From the NCBI GenBank assembly GCA_024305745.1, contig JAHRBS010000004.1, forward strand, positions 1,302,001 through 1,366,000: DNA of 64,000 nucleotides, in the 5' to 3' direction. The DNA is from Polyporus tsugae (lineage: Eukaryota; Basidiomycota; Agaricomycetes; Polyporales; Polyporaceae). The position numbers and the translations under genes were made by a program. The notes beneath the pieces are model-generated. The model saw nothing but the letters and a program-made list of their open reading frames with translations. It had not been told where the DNA came from and searched no databases. This document shows positions 22,651-33,911 of the stretch, piece by piece. Position 1 is the first letter of the stretch. Every line of letters starts with the position of its first letter.

Positions 22651-23098
22651 TTAAGATCGCCTTGACGCTTTTTTGGGCTTCACCCACGCCATGTTATCAT
22701 CGTCCAGCATTTCCGCCTAAAGCGCGCCAAACATTCGGTGACCTGTTGACACATGGAAAAGTGATGCGGCGAGTACTCACATATCCTCCCCCGTTTGAGC
22801 TGGAGGTTCCCGACCCTGTCGGGGCTTGTTTTTGTGCAGGCGCCAGACCGGCCTACAGAGGGCCGATTATGAGCGACCACTTTACGTTATCGCGCGTAAC
22901 GTGAAACTTACGAATTGCACGTATGAAATCGGCGATGGGTCGCTCATCGTGGATCCGGAGGACCGTCGGGAGCTGGCTGAGCTCGAAGACGCCTAACGAC
23001 CACATGTCGATAAATCGAACAACTCGACGCGCCAAAAGATGACAACGCACCTGGGACGACGTTGACGTCGACGACTTGAACAGCGACAGGCGAGGCAT
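22651..23098 (-). CDS. Small AW-motif protein, copy B (88 aa)
   Basis: Four exons on the minus strand, 23098-23051, 22992-22912, 22852-22781 and 22716-22651, all in phase 0, give 88 codons. Exon 1 encodes MPRLSLFKSSTSTSSQ. Exon 2 is Ser-rich with RRSSGSTMSDPSPISYVQF. Exon 3 is Gly/Ser/Pro-rich. Exon 4 is AEMLDDDNMAWVKPKK and a short basic end. The last exon matches copy A from its first codon onward (AEMLDDDN-x-AW), and exon 2 shares the RR[ST]S...SY[IV] pattern with copy A. No signal peptide, TM or known domain. Minus-strand TATAAG at 23287-23282 is 184 bases upstream. Function unknown; the short acidic-Trp motif may be a protein-binding site (inference). Confidence 0.72.
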
Positions 23099-24512
23099 GG
23101 AGATGACGGGGCGGAGTACGGTGGTAGAGGGCGAAGTGCAAGGTACACAGCTCGCGGGCTGGTGCGAACTAGTACTCGGTTGGCGAGCCAGGGTGCACGT
23201 GGAGTTCACAGATGCAGTAAGCTCCAAGAGACGATGCGCCGAGCGGAGAACCTGCCAGACAGGATCTCAGCCCGCCGCCTTCTTATATTCCCCAAGAAAG
23301 TGGCCGACTGAACCACCCCATCTGGGGATCTTGCAGGCGTTCCTCTGCGAATCTCGATGCCCTCATGGACGCACTTCCCGTGGCATGCTTCGTCGGGGAT
23401 GCCATATGCATCTGACATGGCCAGGGCGACCAGCGCCCACGCCGGTCGAGGCCCCAGACGACGGCAGAACGCGGGGAAGTCGAGCGATCACGCGCACGCT
23501 CTCCCCAGCGGGCGATCTGAGAGTCAACGTGCGCGGTGCGGGCAGACGAAGGGAACATCGATACACATGCAGGATTTTCTTCTCAAGGAACCTCGCTGTA
23601 AGGCTATACAGTACGGGTCGGAGAGACTGAATTTTAATTTATGACCGCGCGTCTAGAGCGGTCCGACCTTCAAACACCGACGTTCATGCCGATCCCAGGC
23701 GCAGCTGCAGTAAGTATTCGCATGCGTATTTTAAGCCAGCGCGCAGAAGCTTCTTGACTGCAAACTAGGGAGAGAAGCCATACTTCAGCGCTTACTGGAC
23801 GAGATACGGAGAAGGCGGACCTAAGAGGAGGCCACAAGGTGGGCGAAAAATATATGAAGACGTTCCGACGGTTCCAACAGGAACAAGGCTGGAAGTCCTT
23901 GATTCATCACAATGAACGCTGGAGCGACAAGCGACATCAAATGGGTCTTCCCGGACAGAAGTGGAGCTGAGCGACAAAAGGAATTCTGACGAATCGTTGC
24001 AAGCGGCAGATGTAAAACGTCAGAATGGTGGCAGCTGCAGATGCCACACTTGCCACGTACAATGCAATTCACGTTCGTAATGCGCGGGGCGCATGATCAT
24101 TGAGCCTGCTGGAGTGAAACCAAATCACTCCTGGCGTCCCCACAGACGCATGTACGCGGCCGTTTGCATGCGGTTCGGCAGGCTGAGGAAAGGAGTGATA
24201 CACGGAGATAATGCGACGGACAAAATCTAGAAAACAAGCAAGCGGCAAACTGTTGATCAGAATCCAGCGACTTTCACCCGGTTCTTGCTGTTGCTTTGGC
24301 ACGGAGTGGATGCGTTTGAGCTTGAACTAAATCAACGCTCAGAACAAGCAGGGCGTTGAATAGGGAGTCTCGTCGGGCCAATGGTATTGAAACGAAATCT
24401 AAGCGCATGTTGAGCAAGGAGCCTATCACCGATCGAAGACCTACTTACTCAGCAGTCTAGCTACGACGCATTCACGTTGTTGCGGGCGAAACCTTGGCCA
24501 GGTGCACGACGC
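23099..24512. other. Intergenic stretch, no gene seen
   Basis: Upstream of AW copy B it contains a minus-strand TATA-like element near 23285. From about 23640 to 24510 no coding exon is recognised; the end is the 3' flank of ATP11. Confidence 0.4.
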
Positions 24513-25679
24513 TCAGGCCGAGAAGTCGGCATGCTTCAACAGTTCTTCCCACTTAAACTGCTCCGGTGCCTCGTGAAACGTCTTGAGGAGCGTGGCCCTC
24601 TCCTTGGAGTCCTCGTTCTGTAGGTAGAACCGCTGGACATGAATAGCGAGCAACTGCGCGTCCTGCTGGCTGAGCATATAACGCGCGCCGTCTTCGCTGG
24701 CTCCCGCGCCCGCAGAGGCTCCCGACGGCGTGGTTTCTCCGCGGAGGAGCACGAGGCCATGCGACCTCACCAAGTCAGTATAATGTGTCAGGACGAGATA
24801 AGGGGTGGCGAACGATTGGCGATGCTTGTATTCTTGGAGAGGGGTGAAGAGGACTGTTGACGTTTGCGGATTTGAAGAGGCCTTAGCGGGGGAGAAGAGG
24901 TTGCCCGTCGTGGCTGGCTCCGGCGGAGGACCATGGAAGCCCCATTCCATGAGGTAGAATTCGTAAGCGGGCTCCTTCGACCCTTTTTCGACCTGTGCAT
25001 TTTCTCGCGGGACGGGAAGGATGAATGTAGGATACTTGCTCGCAACCCCCAGCATCTTCTCGTAGCTGTCGACGGGAACTGTCGCACAGAGAAAACCGCG
25101 GCCAGTGCCTCCAGTGCGAGATTCGTGGTATGCTCTCCAGAGCAGAGAAATTTGCTCAGGCGTATGCGGCTTCGCTAGTAGCTTGTTGAGGTTGAGAATA
25201 CTGGAAAGTGGCTGGTTGCTCTCGTCAAAGAATCGAAGGGTATGGGTGACAAATTACTCGTACCTTCACAGGAGAGTTATCCTTTCTGGACGCGCTTCCG
25301 ATAGATGATGATGTTGAACTCGGCGAAGAAGGAGAAGGACTACTCGCAGAGGAGGTCCGGGCAACCTGTGGGGCTTTGCTGCGCTCTTCCTGGAGCTTTT
25401 GAAGACGACGTTGCCTTTCCTGCTCCTTGAGCTCGGCGCGAAGGTCTGACACATTCTTTCCTTGCCTAAGACACGGTCATCTCGCGTAAATTGCACATAG
25501 AATACACATGCTTACTCTTGCGCCCGCTGTCGCAACTTCTCTGCATACTTCTCGTCATAGTTCACCCTTGGGGAAGCGATTTCGCAGGCCAGTGGAGTGG
25601 AAGAGAAAAGACGCGACACGATCGGGCTCCTTGAAGGGCCGGCGTGTAAAGAAGCAGACAGCCAGTGCCTAGACAGCAT
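24513..25679 (-). CDS. ATP11: Mitochondrial F1-ATPase assembly chaperone Atp11 (357 aa)
   Basis: Three exons, 25679-25516, 25465-25264 and 25220-24513, give 357 codons. Atp11 binds free F1 beta subunits in the mitochondrial matrix until alpha subunits join. The N-terminus (MLSRHWLSASLHAGPSRSP, then FSSTPLA) is a mitochondrial presequence. A charged coiled segment (LKEQERQRRLQKLQEE) and a Ser-rich linker precede the conserved domain: LNLNKLLAKPHTPEQISLLW, FLCATVPVDSYEKML, YEFYLMEWGFHGP, FTPLQEYKHRQSFATPYLVL. It ends QFKWEELLKHADFSA. The start codon is the first Met that gives the presequence; the frame is open further upstream into the shared promoter. Confidence 0.92.
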
Positions 25680-25847
25680 GGCGAGGTCGAGCACGATGGC
25701 GGGGATGAGGATGAGGTGGCGGCGCGGGTGGTGACACAGGCGCCCAAGACTGTGGGATGGCAATTCCCGACGGTCTCTCTCAAACCACCACCGCATCGCC
25801 CCCTCCCCCTGCCCCCGTCTGCCGCGATAAGGCTCTGGAAGTGCAAA
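25680..25847. promoter_or_regulatory. Compact divergent promoter of ATP11 and GT49 gene
   Basis: Only 168 bases separate the two start codons. Both reading frames remain open across it, so start-site choice rests on the N-terminal signals. No TATA box is evident. Confidence 0.5.
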
Positions 25848-27815
25848 ATGGGTGCCGGCCTGATCTTCAGATTTATTCAACTCTGTGTCTGTCTCTACGT
25901 CCTTGCGGCTGTTATCTTCACAACCTGCGTCTACGTCCTCTCGCCGGTCTCTCGTTTCTTCTGGTCTAGAACGCGTCGTAATCTCGCTCTGTCTCTCGAC
26001 AGTCACGTCAACAGTCATACCCCGGTACAGGAATCTACTCTATTTTTCCAAGAGCCGCCAGAAATGCATCTAGACCTTTCGGAACTGGCGGAACCTGTGG
26101 ATGAGAATCACTGGGCAGACAACTGGCCATCCGGGTATACATCTTCCGAACTGCTCTATCTCCCTCGCTCTGGGGGTTCATCCGGCAAGACCTCGACCAC
26201 GAATGGGTTTAGCATCCGCGAAGAGACCCTCTTGTCAAAAGCATTCTCCGAGGCTATGCACCCGACACGCATCATACCCTTCTACTTCAAGGCCTCCAAC
26301 GATGCCGATCTGGACGACGTGACCATCGCTACTCTCGTCACCAACAATAGATTCAAGGTGTTCAAGCAGCTAGTTGAACGATATCGCGGTCCTATCTCCG
26401 TGACGATTCACATCCCATTCCCTCTGCACGCAACCTTCTCATCTCTGAAGCCAGACCATCCCTCCAGAGTGGCTCTCAGCAATCTTCATGCGCTATATGC
26501 GTCCTCCTCTCTATTTGCTCGACACGTAGATGTACACCTGGCACTCTCCCCTTTCACTAGTGCTCTCTCAACCGGCCCTATCTCTCAAACAGAGAGCGAT
26601 TCGGAAGGAGGACGTCAGTTCAACGTCTGGCGAAACGCCGCACGGCTCTTCGCACGCACCGACTTCGTGATGATGCTCGACGTCGACTTCGCGGTCTGTA
26701 CCGACTGGCGCGAGTTCGTCCGAGACGTTATCCGAGCCGCGGCCTCCTCGACCCCGATTCGTCCTCCCTTTCGCACAACACGTCGGCTCCAAAGGACACG
26801 CGATGCCACCCACGTCGGCGCGAACACCACCGAAATAGTCGAGAAGCTCCGCGAAGGCACCGCGGCGCTCGTCGTACCTGCATTTGAATATGTGAAGCAA
26901 CAGGATGGAACCGACCAGCGCACATTTCCTACGGACAAGCAGGTCGGTGTCTTCTTGAACTACTCGACGCCGGGGACTTGAGTTTTCGGCTCTCTTCTAT
27001 CTCGTCTCCATCGTGTTCTGCTCCCTGAAACCTTGAGTCACTGGCTGACGAATGACCGTTCCCGCCGGAACGTAGGGCTTACTCAAGCTGGTGCGAGCTA
27101 CCCCACCCGTCATCGCGGCCTTCCATGCATCCTGGGGACCCGGCCACAACAGCACCGATTACGAACGTTACTACTCGATCCCACCCGGCGCGGGCGCCGT
27201 GTACAAGGTCGAGCAGTATCAAAGCGCGTACGAGCCATATGTCATCACGAGCAAACGTGTCAGCTGGTCAGTAATTTTCCAGAACCCAGAACGGCGTTGT
27301 TCTCTGAATGACCCGGTCCTCTTCGGTGGCCGGCAGGTGCGACGAGCGGTTCGCAGGCTACGGAGGAAACAAGGCCGCTTGCCTCTTCGAGATGTACCTC
27401 AGCGGGGTTTCCTACTATGTCCTCTCGGACCACTTCCTGATCCATCAGAGCCATAAATACGAAGAAGAAGCGAGGAGGGAAGAGGTAGAGTGCATTCCAA
27501 GACCTCGTTTGGCACTTCGTTCACACCCTCCAGCGCAAGTCGAACAGGAAGTTGTACGCAGACTTCAAGGAGGAAGCTTGTCTTCGGTACGTTTCAATTT
27601 TGCCCCCGTCCAGCTGACCCATGTGCATGAAGAGTTCCAAGGTACATCTACCGCTATCTTCGGGAAGGGAAATTGCACAGTGAGCGGGCCGCGAATGCCC
27701 GTGAGGAGTGCAAGAAGATCAAGAACATAGCGAAGACAGTAACGCAGGTGACCAATACTGAGCTCTATATCGGACACTGACTAAACACCATCCTACCCAG
27801 CTGATCAACGCGTGA
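25848..27815 (+). CDS. Type II membrane glycosyltransferase, GT49/LARGE-like (535 aa)
   Basis: Six exons, 25848-26942, 27076-27266, 27337-27484, 27534-27586, 27642-27747 and 27801-27815, total 536 codons with stop. The N-terminus has a signal anchor (LCVCLYVLAAVIFTTCVYVL) behind a short cytosolic end, as in Golgi enzymes. The luminal domain has FKVFKQLVERYRGPISV, the metal-binding DxD in MMLDVDFAVC, a conserved VVPAFEY, YEPYVI and DERFAGYGGNKAACLFEM. These fit family 49, which contains B4GAT1 and the second domain of LARGE and transfers GlcA or related sugars. The last exon is only 15 bases (LINA and stop). The fungal acceptor is not known to me. The frame is open upstream, but the Met at 25848 directly precedes the anchor. 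Confidence 0.88.
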
Positions 27816-28226
27816 GCGGCGACCCTTTAAGCATTCATAAGGTGGTGGCCCCCAAATGGCGGACCCGAATACCATAATCTGTACTGGAGGCGCGCTTCCC
27901 ACATGTACTCTCCTGATGCGTTTACGTTGATGAATTCTACTGTATATGCAACGCATACATTAAACCCCTTCATCCGTATTACACTCCCACCAGGGAGCTC
28001 TAGAGCACTACTCTTCGTACCTAGCATGTAGGGTATGGCACGAACCCCCGACACCATAAAGGTAAGCAGAGCGGTTGCGGTATCTGCAGCGTCCTCGAAA
28101 AGACGGAACATGATTCCGAGCTGCATCGTGACATCCGCCTCTGCTTCCTTCTCCCAGCGGAGGGCTGGATGGCGAGGCTGGGCAAGCGTCCCAGGGTATC
28201 TGCGGCGCACTTCCCAGAAGCCGGGC
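27816..28226. other. Convergent 3' region
   Basis: It lies between the stops of the GT49 gene and MDV1. A minus-strand frame of 128 codons (27827-28210) has no recognisable domain and no link to MDV1, which stops before it. Confidence 0.45.
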
Positions 28227-30920
28227 TTACAGTGCCCAGATTTTGACGATAGAGTCCCGCCCGCCCGAGACCATGTACCGGTCCATATACCGGAGCCGTT
28301 CTACAGGTCGTGTGTGGCCGTTAGTCATGAGCGTGGAGTGCTGCATGCTCGTCCGGTTGTAGATCTGGGAAGGAACGAAGGCGAAAGGTAAGCATTCATT
28401 CCAGCGCCGGCCGCCACCTCGGCCGGCCAAGATAAGGAAAGCGTTAGAATTGCCGTATCTGGGAAAGAAGCACACCTTGACACCATTCTCGCCCGTGGCG
28501 GCGACGATCTTGCGGGTATCGAACTGGAGGGCAGTTACGGCATGGTCATACTTGAGCGTTTCGAAGATCCCGCCTGTGCGCACGTCCCAAATCTATTCGG
28601 AGACGGCGATAAAGGGATCACAAATAGGTACGCAAAAATCCATATCATAACAAGACGTACCCGGATGGACTTGTCGAGGCTCCCGCTGACAATATGCAGC
28701 TCGTCGAACTGGATACATGTGACTGGGGCCGTGTGGCCGAGAAGGGTGCGATGTGGCTGGCCAGTGCGCACTATGACCACGGTCAGTCACTTGAGCGCAT
28801 TCGGTACCGCCAAATACGATACTCACTGTCCCACATCCTGACGGCGCCATCGCCGCTACCGCTGACGAGAGCGTAGCCCCAGAACTGTAGAGCGCCGACA
28901 AAGTCTTGGTACAGTTCCCAAGTACCATCGGCGTAAGGAGGCGTCGGCACCGCGAATGTTCCCGCAGCAGCCGCGGCTCCGGGAAAGAGGTGGGCAGGAA
29001 GTGCGGTCCCAGGAGTAGTCGTGGGTGGATGCGAAATTGCCCAGAGAATGTCCATGGTCATCACACACTGACCAGTGTTGAGGTCCCATTGTCGCATCGT
29101 CTTGTCGGACGCACCGGTGACCTGGATGTGCGGTAAGTGTATGCATATTGCGCGGTAACGACTAGCACGTACCAGGCACTCGTCCTCAAAGTACATCGTG
29201 GAAACCGCTCTGGTGTGGCCCTCTAGTGTCCTCACGCATGGTCCATCCTTCTCTACAGCACTTGATGGCCGACTGCTAGTGCTGCCTTCTTGTCGCGTGC
29301 CATTCGTACTTGCATCTGTGCTCTCGTCCTCCTCGGCAACATCACTCAAACTGAGCATGTCGCCCGACTCCCAATCTTCGTCCTCGTCTACCCGCCGCAG
29401 GTCCCATACTCGGACTGTCCCATCTTCGCTACCAGTCAGACAGATATGGTCCTCCACCTGGACGCACTTCACCGTCCCGCGGTGACCACGCAGCCGTCCG
29501 AGCTCTTCGCCCGTGAGTAAATCCCATACCCGCGGCTGGGTATCATCTTGACTGGCGGTGACGAGCGTGCCGTAAGGCTCTGAGAAGTCGAGTGCGCAAA
29601 TAGGGGTCGTATGGCTCTCAAGAGACTGGTTACGGCATTAGATGGTGATCTCGGATGGTGAGGCAAGAAATCATTACCATGAAGGCGACGCCTGGTGGCA
29701 ATTCATCGTGTTCTGAAGGGAGGAACACCGGACCTTTCCGTCTCCTTGAACTTGGTGGAATATGGCCCGTTCGCGAGGCACTGCGCGAAGGTTGACTGGT
29801 AGACTCTTCCAGCTCAAGACGTTCCCGGACACCTTCCACTAAAAGTGATACTCGGTAAAAGATAACCAAGTACTGGAAAGGAAACACGCACGCTCATCGT
29901 CCAGTTCCAATTCTTCTTCCTGCAGTCTCAGCAAGTCGTGTTCCAGCTTGGCTCGGATTGCATCCAACGCATCAATCTTTCGGGATACCTCGTCTATATC
30001 GTTATTGATGAGAGTCTACAGAGCCTTGTCAGCGGATTAACTGCAATGGACGGAAAGCCGACATACCCTGCGGACATGAAGATTCTCCTTGTCCCGTTCG
30101 ATCTCGTGGGTTTGTCGAATAAGTTCGTCGGCACCGAAGGTCTTACCTGCGCTCAGACTCTGTCTCCCTCGCCGCTTGCCCTTGCCCTTCTTTCCACGTC
30201 CGTTCCGCTCTGACCGCCCAACCATCACCACGTCGTCTTCACTCGCCACGCTTTCCCCATCTTGGTCCTCCTCGTCTCCTAGCAGACCTCTCACACCTAA
30301 GCTCATCCTCTTCAGGCCTAGTCTTGGCGTTTCCACGTTCCTGGTCTGCCTGCGACGTATCCGACTCTTCTCGGCACTCGGGATGGTCGCATTGAATCCC
30401 CTGAGGAGCGAGACGTTCTCAGCGACACCTTCTGGCTCGGGGACCTCCTCCTGAAGTAGCTCTTCCGTCGCCTCGACAATCTGGAGGTCGCGCGACGTCA
30501 CTCGGCGGGAGCCGAAACCAAGCCGAAGCGGCGCGCGACCAAGTGTCGCGAAGTCGACGTGCGCGCTGCGGCCTGCAAGAGAGGCACGCGGGCGTGCAGA
30601 AACCGTCGCGGCACCTATCATGCGTGGAGTCATGATGACCGGGGCCACTGTACCCGCCAATGCCATGTTGGCACCCCTCAACCACTCAGCGCCCGAACAC
30701 CCGAAGACAACCACAGAGAGAAACACGCACGCTCTGTGAGGATCTTCGCAGAGTCGTGTTTGCGGGACGTGAACGGCGACAGGATGGCTTTGGAAACGAC
30801 GTCGAACTTGCTGGTCCCGGACGAGGAGCTCCCGCTGCGTTCTCCAACAGGGTCGGGGCTTGTGCGGTGGCCACGTCTGCTGTCCTTATGGTGCCCATGG
30901 GACTTGCTGGAGGCGGCCAT
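28227..30920 (-). CDS. MDV1: Mitochondrial division WD40 protein, Mdv1/Caf4 type (733 aa)
   Basis: Nine exons: 30920-30727, 30676-30067, 30015-29892, 29838-29678, 29625-29173, 29121-28827, 28770-28661, 28592-28476 and 28364-28227; phases agree and give 733 codons. Mdv1 bridges Fis1 on the mitochondrial outer membrane and the dynamin Dnm1 during fission. The N-terminal half is basic and low-complexity. A coiled coil follows ([21 protein letters not shown]), then a C-terminal WD40 propeller: [24 protein letters not shown]...[49 protein letters not shown]...DKSIRIWDV, ending [11 protein letters not shown]. An Asp/Glu/Ser-rich insert sits in the second blade. The coiled coil plus propeller order is diagnostic. 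The first exon start (MAASSKSHG) and the first intron (donor GTGTTT) are the least certain parts. Confidence 0.86.
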
Positions 30921-31288
30921 GGGTGCTCGCGCCCTACACGGGCGGAAAGAGGGGGAGCTGGGCGTGCTCGCGGCGGTGGATGGTGAGAAGGAGGTGTTTC
31001 CGTCCGCGACGCGTCCGAAGCGCCCTCTCCCCTGCACGTGCGCCTTCGTCACTCCCGACCGCGCGCCGAAGGCCACATCTCTGGCGCACCCATACAGGGC
31101 GGACCGTGGCTTTGCAACGCGGCGGAGCGACGGATGATGCCCACATTTTGGTGCTGGTACTGGCAGATGCAAGGCGAGCGAAAGCCGTAGAAGTGGGGCC
31201 AGGTACGTGGGGTATTGCCTCGGAATAGTACAAACATTAGAGTACTCCTACTATGTACATATATGCTACCTTTTCTCGCTCCACACAG
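30921..31288. other. Upstream region of MDV1 and 3' flank of the next gene
   Basis: It contains the promoter of MDV1 (minus strand) and the 3' end of the minus-strand gene at 31289. The MDV1 frame remains open upstream to about 31172, so a longer N-terminus is possible. Confidence 0.4.
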
Positions 31289-32208
31289 TCATGAATGTGA
31301 CGCTAGCCATCCAAAGTCCAAGACCATCGCGAAACCAAACTGCCGCAGATCATACTCGCGACGCAGCCATGGTTGGGAAGCTGTAGAGCCGACGGGAATG
31401 GCGGACTTCTTTGAATCCACAGCGTCCGGGGCAGATGCAGATGTAGGTGGTGCGTTCGTGTCGTCCTCGGTAGACGAGACATTGAGGATGGATGGAGTTG
31501 ACGCGAACTTGAATGCGCGGAACATATCCCAGATATAAGGCCGCCTATCTGAATAGCTCTCGAAGAAGGAGGCTGCGGAGGTCATGGTAATGACTTGGTG
31601 CTGCTCGCGGACCGCTGCGCAAGCACTCGAACCGGCGGCATCCTCACCCTCACCTTTTTCGCACTCCCGCTTCTCTCTCTCTTCCTCCTCCTCCGCCATC
31701 TCCTTCTCCAAACTATCCTTGAGCCGGACCACGCTTTGCTCTTCCCATTTGGTGGTGTTGAACGAAGCGAAGAAGCCGTTCGAGAGGTCGCACCAGCATC
31801 GGTCTGCGACAGGTATTGTGGTAGGCACTTTCTCTTCCGGGAGGTTGGGCATCATGAGATAAAGTGCGTCAGCGAAGGTGGTGACGTTCTCCGCCCACGG
31901 TCGTACGAGAGGTGTTTGGATGGGTATGGGAGGCCAATAACACGTCGACATGAACATGGCAGTGAGGAGCACCATGCAATAAAAACTAAGAATGCAAGGT
32001 TGGTCTATGACAACACGAGCAGGTAGGCACTCCGTACGAAACTCACCATGGTCGCGCGTGCATCGTAGTCGAGAACAGGAATAGCAACAGATAATATGGT
32101 GGTGCGATTGGCATAGGGAGCAAGACAAGCGGGAGGTACCATCGTGTGCACCTTTCATGTGTCTGTCAGTTCTCGGTCTGCTGCGTTTTCCTGAAAGACG
32201 TACCACAT
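31289..32208 (-). CDS. Unknown protein with signal peptide/anchor (268 aa)
   Basis: Three exons, 32208-32204, 32151-32047 and 31985-31289. The first coding exon is only five bases (ATGTG); the frame then reads MWCTRWYLPLVLLPMPIAPP and continues as a very hydrophobic stretch (YYLLLFLFSTT, CMVLLTAMFM), so the N-terminus enters the secretory pathway or forms one or two TM helices. The rest has two N-glycosylation sequons (NVT, NTT), a Glu-rich charged coiled segment (EKEMAEEEEEREKRE), a Ser/Ala/Pro linker and a conserved-looking motif YSDRRPYIWDMFRAFKF. It ends RQFGFAMVLDFGWLASHS. I do not recognise the family. The splice solution is the only one that keeps the hydrophobic leader and all phases. 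Confidence 0.68.
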
Positions 32209-32631
32209 TCTGCAGCGGTGGGACAAAGGATATACTGGTGTTTTACGGCTTACGTCGGAAGTAATGGAGGAGTCGCGTAGGTTCGCGTGAGGAGAAGGAC
32301 AGCTTAGATGGGATGTGCCTTAAGCCGTTTGAAAGAGGAGCAGCTCGAGATGATGAGACGACAGCAGCAGTGGTTGTCGATGTATTAGTATTACAGTCTC
32401 AGTAAGTACGGGTGAGCGAGGGTTACGTAAGCTCCGTTTCCCCGCATTTGGACACGTGGGGGACGCGAACGTCGAGTGACGCGGGACGCGTCGCCTGCGA
32501 AGCGCCTGCGGAGATTCTCCTGGATTCGAGAGCATTCCTCCTTGATTCCTCCAGGCTCCAATCGTTTCGCTTTTAATTCCCCTCGCCCAGCACATCATCC
32601 AACACATCGCCAACGACATCCAAAATCCAAA
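32209..32631. promoter_or_regulatory. Divergent promoter of unknown gene and p23
   Basis: A 423-base gap lies between divergent start codons. No TATA element is obvious. A run of C/T-rich sequence precedes the p23 start. Confidence 0.4.
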
Positions 32632-33621
32632 ATGCCGACTCACCCCGAGGTCCTGTGGGCACAACGTAGCTCCGAATCCGATGAGAAGAAGGTATGCGAT
32701 CTTCCAATACGCGCGTACCCCTCTGAATATGCGCATGCTGACCATGGCGTCTTGTACCACGGGTCTCCGTCTTGTAGAACGTTTTGTATCTCACGGTAAA
32801 TCTGCCCGACATCCAGCCCGACACGTTGAAGTACAACCTCTCGTCAACGACGCTTTCGTTCGTGGCGAGGACGGGCAAGTGAGTGCATATATTGCATCGC
32901 CAAAAAGGCTTCCCGCGATATGGGCGGGTGTGCTGACGCGTTTATCTGATCCTCACAGCGCTGGACAGGGGATTGAGGAGAAGGACTATGAGTTCTCGAT
33001 TAGTTTGTTCGAGGAGGTCGTTCCGGAGGTGCGTCCGCCACTTCCCCGACCAGATCAACTCATTTCTAAACACGACCCGAATCGCGCCACAGGAATCGTC
33101 GCAGTCGCTCACCTCGCGTCACCTGGCGCTCCGCCTGCGCAAAAAAGAGCTGAAGGCCGAGTATTGGCCCCGCCTCACCAAGGAGAAGGTCCGAAACGCG
33201 TTCATCAAGACCGACTTCTCCAAGTGGGTTGATGAGGACGAGCAAGACGGCGAGAAGGCGGCCGTTGACGAGGACTTCGACATGGGTGGTATGGGCGGCA
33301 TGGGTAGCATGCCGGGTATGGGTGGCATGCCAGGTATGGGTGGTATGCCGGGCATGGGTGGCATGCCTGGTATGCCCGGTATGGGCGGCATGGGTGGTAT
33401 GGACCTGGAAGCCGTAAGTTCTCCGCACCAAAACAATCCTTCCAAGACCATGAACTCGATGCTCATCGTACTACTAATTTATTTGACAGATGATGAAGTC
33501 TATGGGTGGTGGTGCAGGCGATTTCGGTGCCGGCGGGGCCGGTCCTTCGGGTGCAGGCGAGGAGGACGACTCGGACGACGACGGCCCGCCGCCACTCGAG
33601 GAGGCGGAGCCCAAGGCATGA
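32632..33621 (+). CDS. SBA1: Hsp90 co-chaperone p23/Sba1 (227 aa)
   Basis: Five exons, 32632-32691, 32778-32878, 32959-33028, 33093-33413 and 33490-33621, give 227 codons. p23 clamps the ATP-bound closed Hsp90 dimer and stabilises client complexes. The CS domain is clear: PEVLWAQRSSESDEKKNVLY, LTVNLPDIQPDTLKYNLSS, YEFSISLFEEVVPE, LRKKELKAEYWPRLTKEK and FIKTDFSKWVDEDEQ with the conserved Trp residues. The C-terminal tail is a Gly-Met repeat followed by an acidic end (EEDDSDDDGPPP). The tail is longer and more Met-rich than in vertebrate p23 and resembles fungal Sba1/Wos2. Confidence 0.94.
33284..33404 (+). repeat. Gly-Gly-Met / Pro-Gly-Met repeat in p23 tail
   Basis: About 40 codons made almost only of Gly, Met and Pro in the pattern GGM, GMP and PGM. 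It belongs to the low-complexity tail of p23 and is likely length-polymorphic between strains (inference). Confidence 0.9.
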
Positions 33622-33911
33622 TCGTCTTGCAGGACCGTGCCATGCCGAGGTAGAGGGACGTGCATAGTTTACCGCATTGACGGTTTGTATTAAGCTTCAC
33701 TGATGCTGCAATGTAATCTTGTGGGATTTCACAGAGCCCACTCTCCGCGGGTTTAGTGCGCCAGCCGACGGCCTCTCGCTGTACAACAAGTATGCGCCGG
33801 ATGTCGAAACTTGAAAGCATCCCTGTCGACAGCACAGCAGGGAATTCCGCTTTATCCAGGCTAACTGGGTGCTCAAGCAACGAAAGAACAGTATATCATA
33901 TGGCACCTCAT

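Noticed and set aside
27827..28210. Minus-strand frame of 128 codons after MDV1
   Set aside because: MDV1 already ends with the last WD40 blade and a stop at 28227; this frame has no motif and lies in a convergent 3' region.
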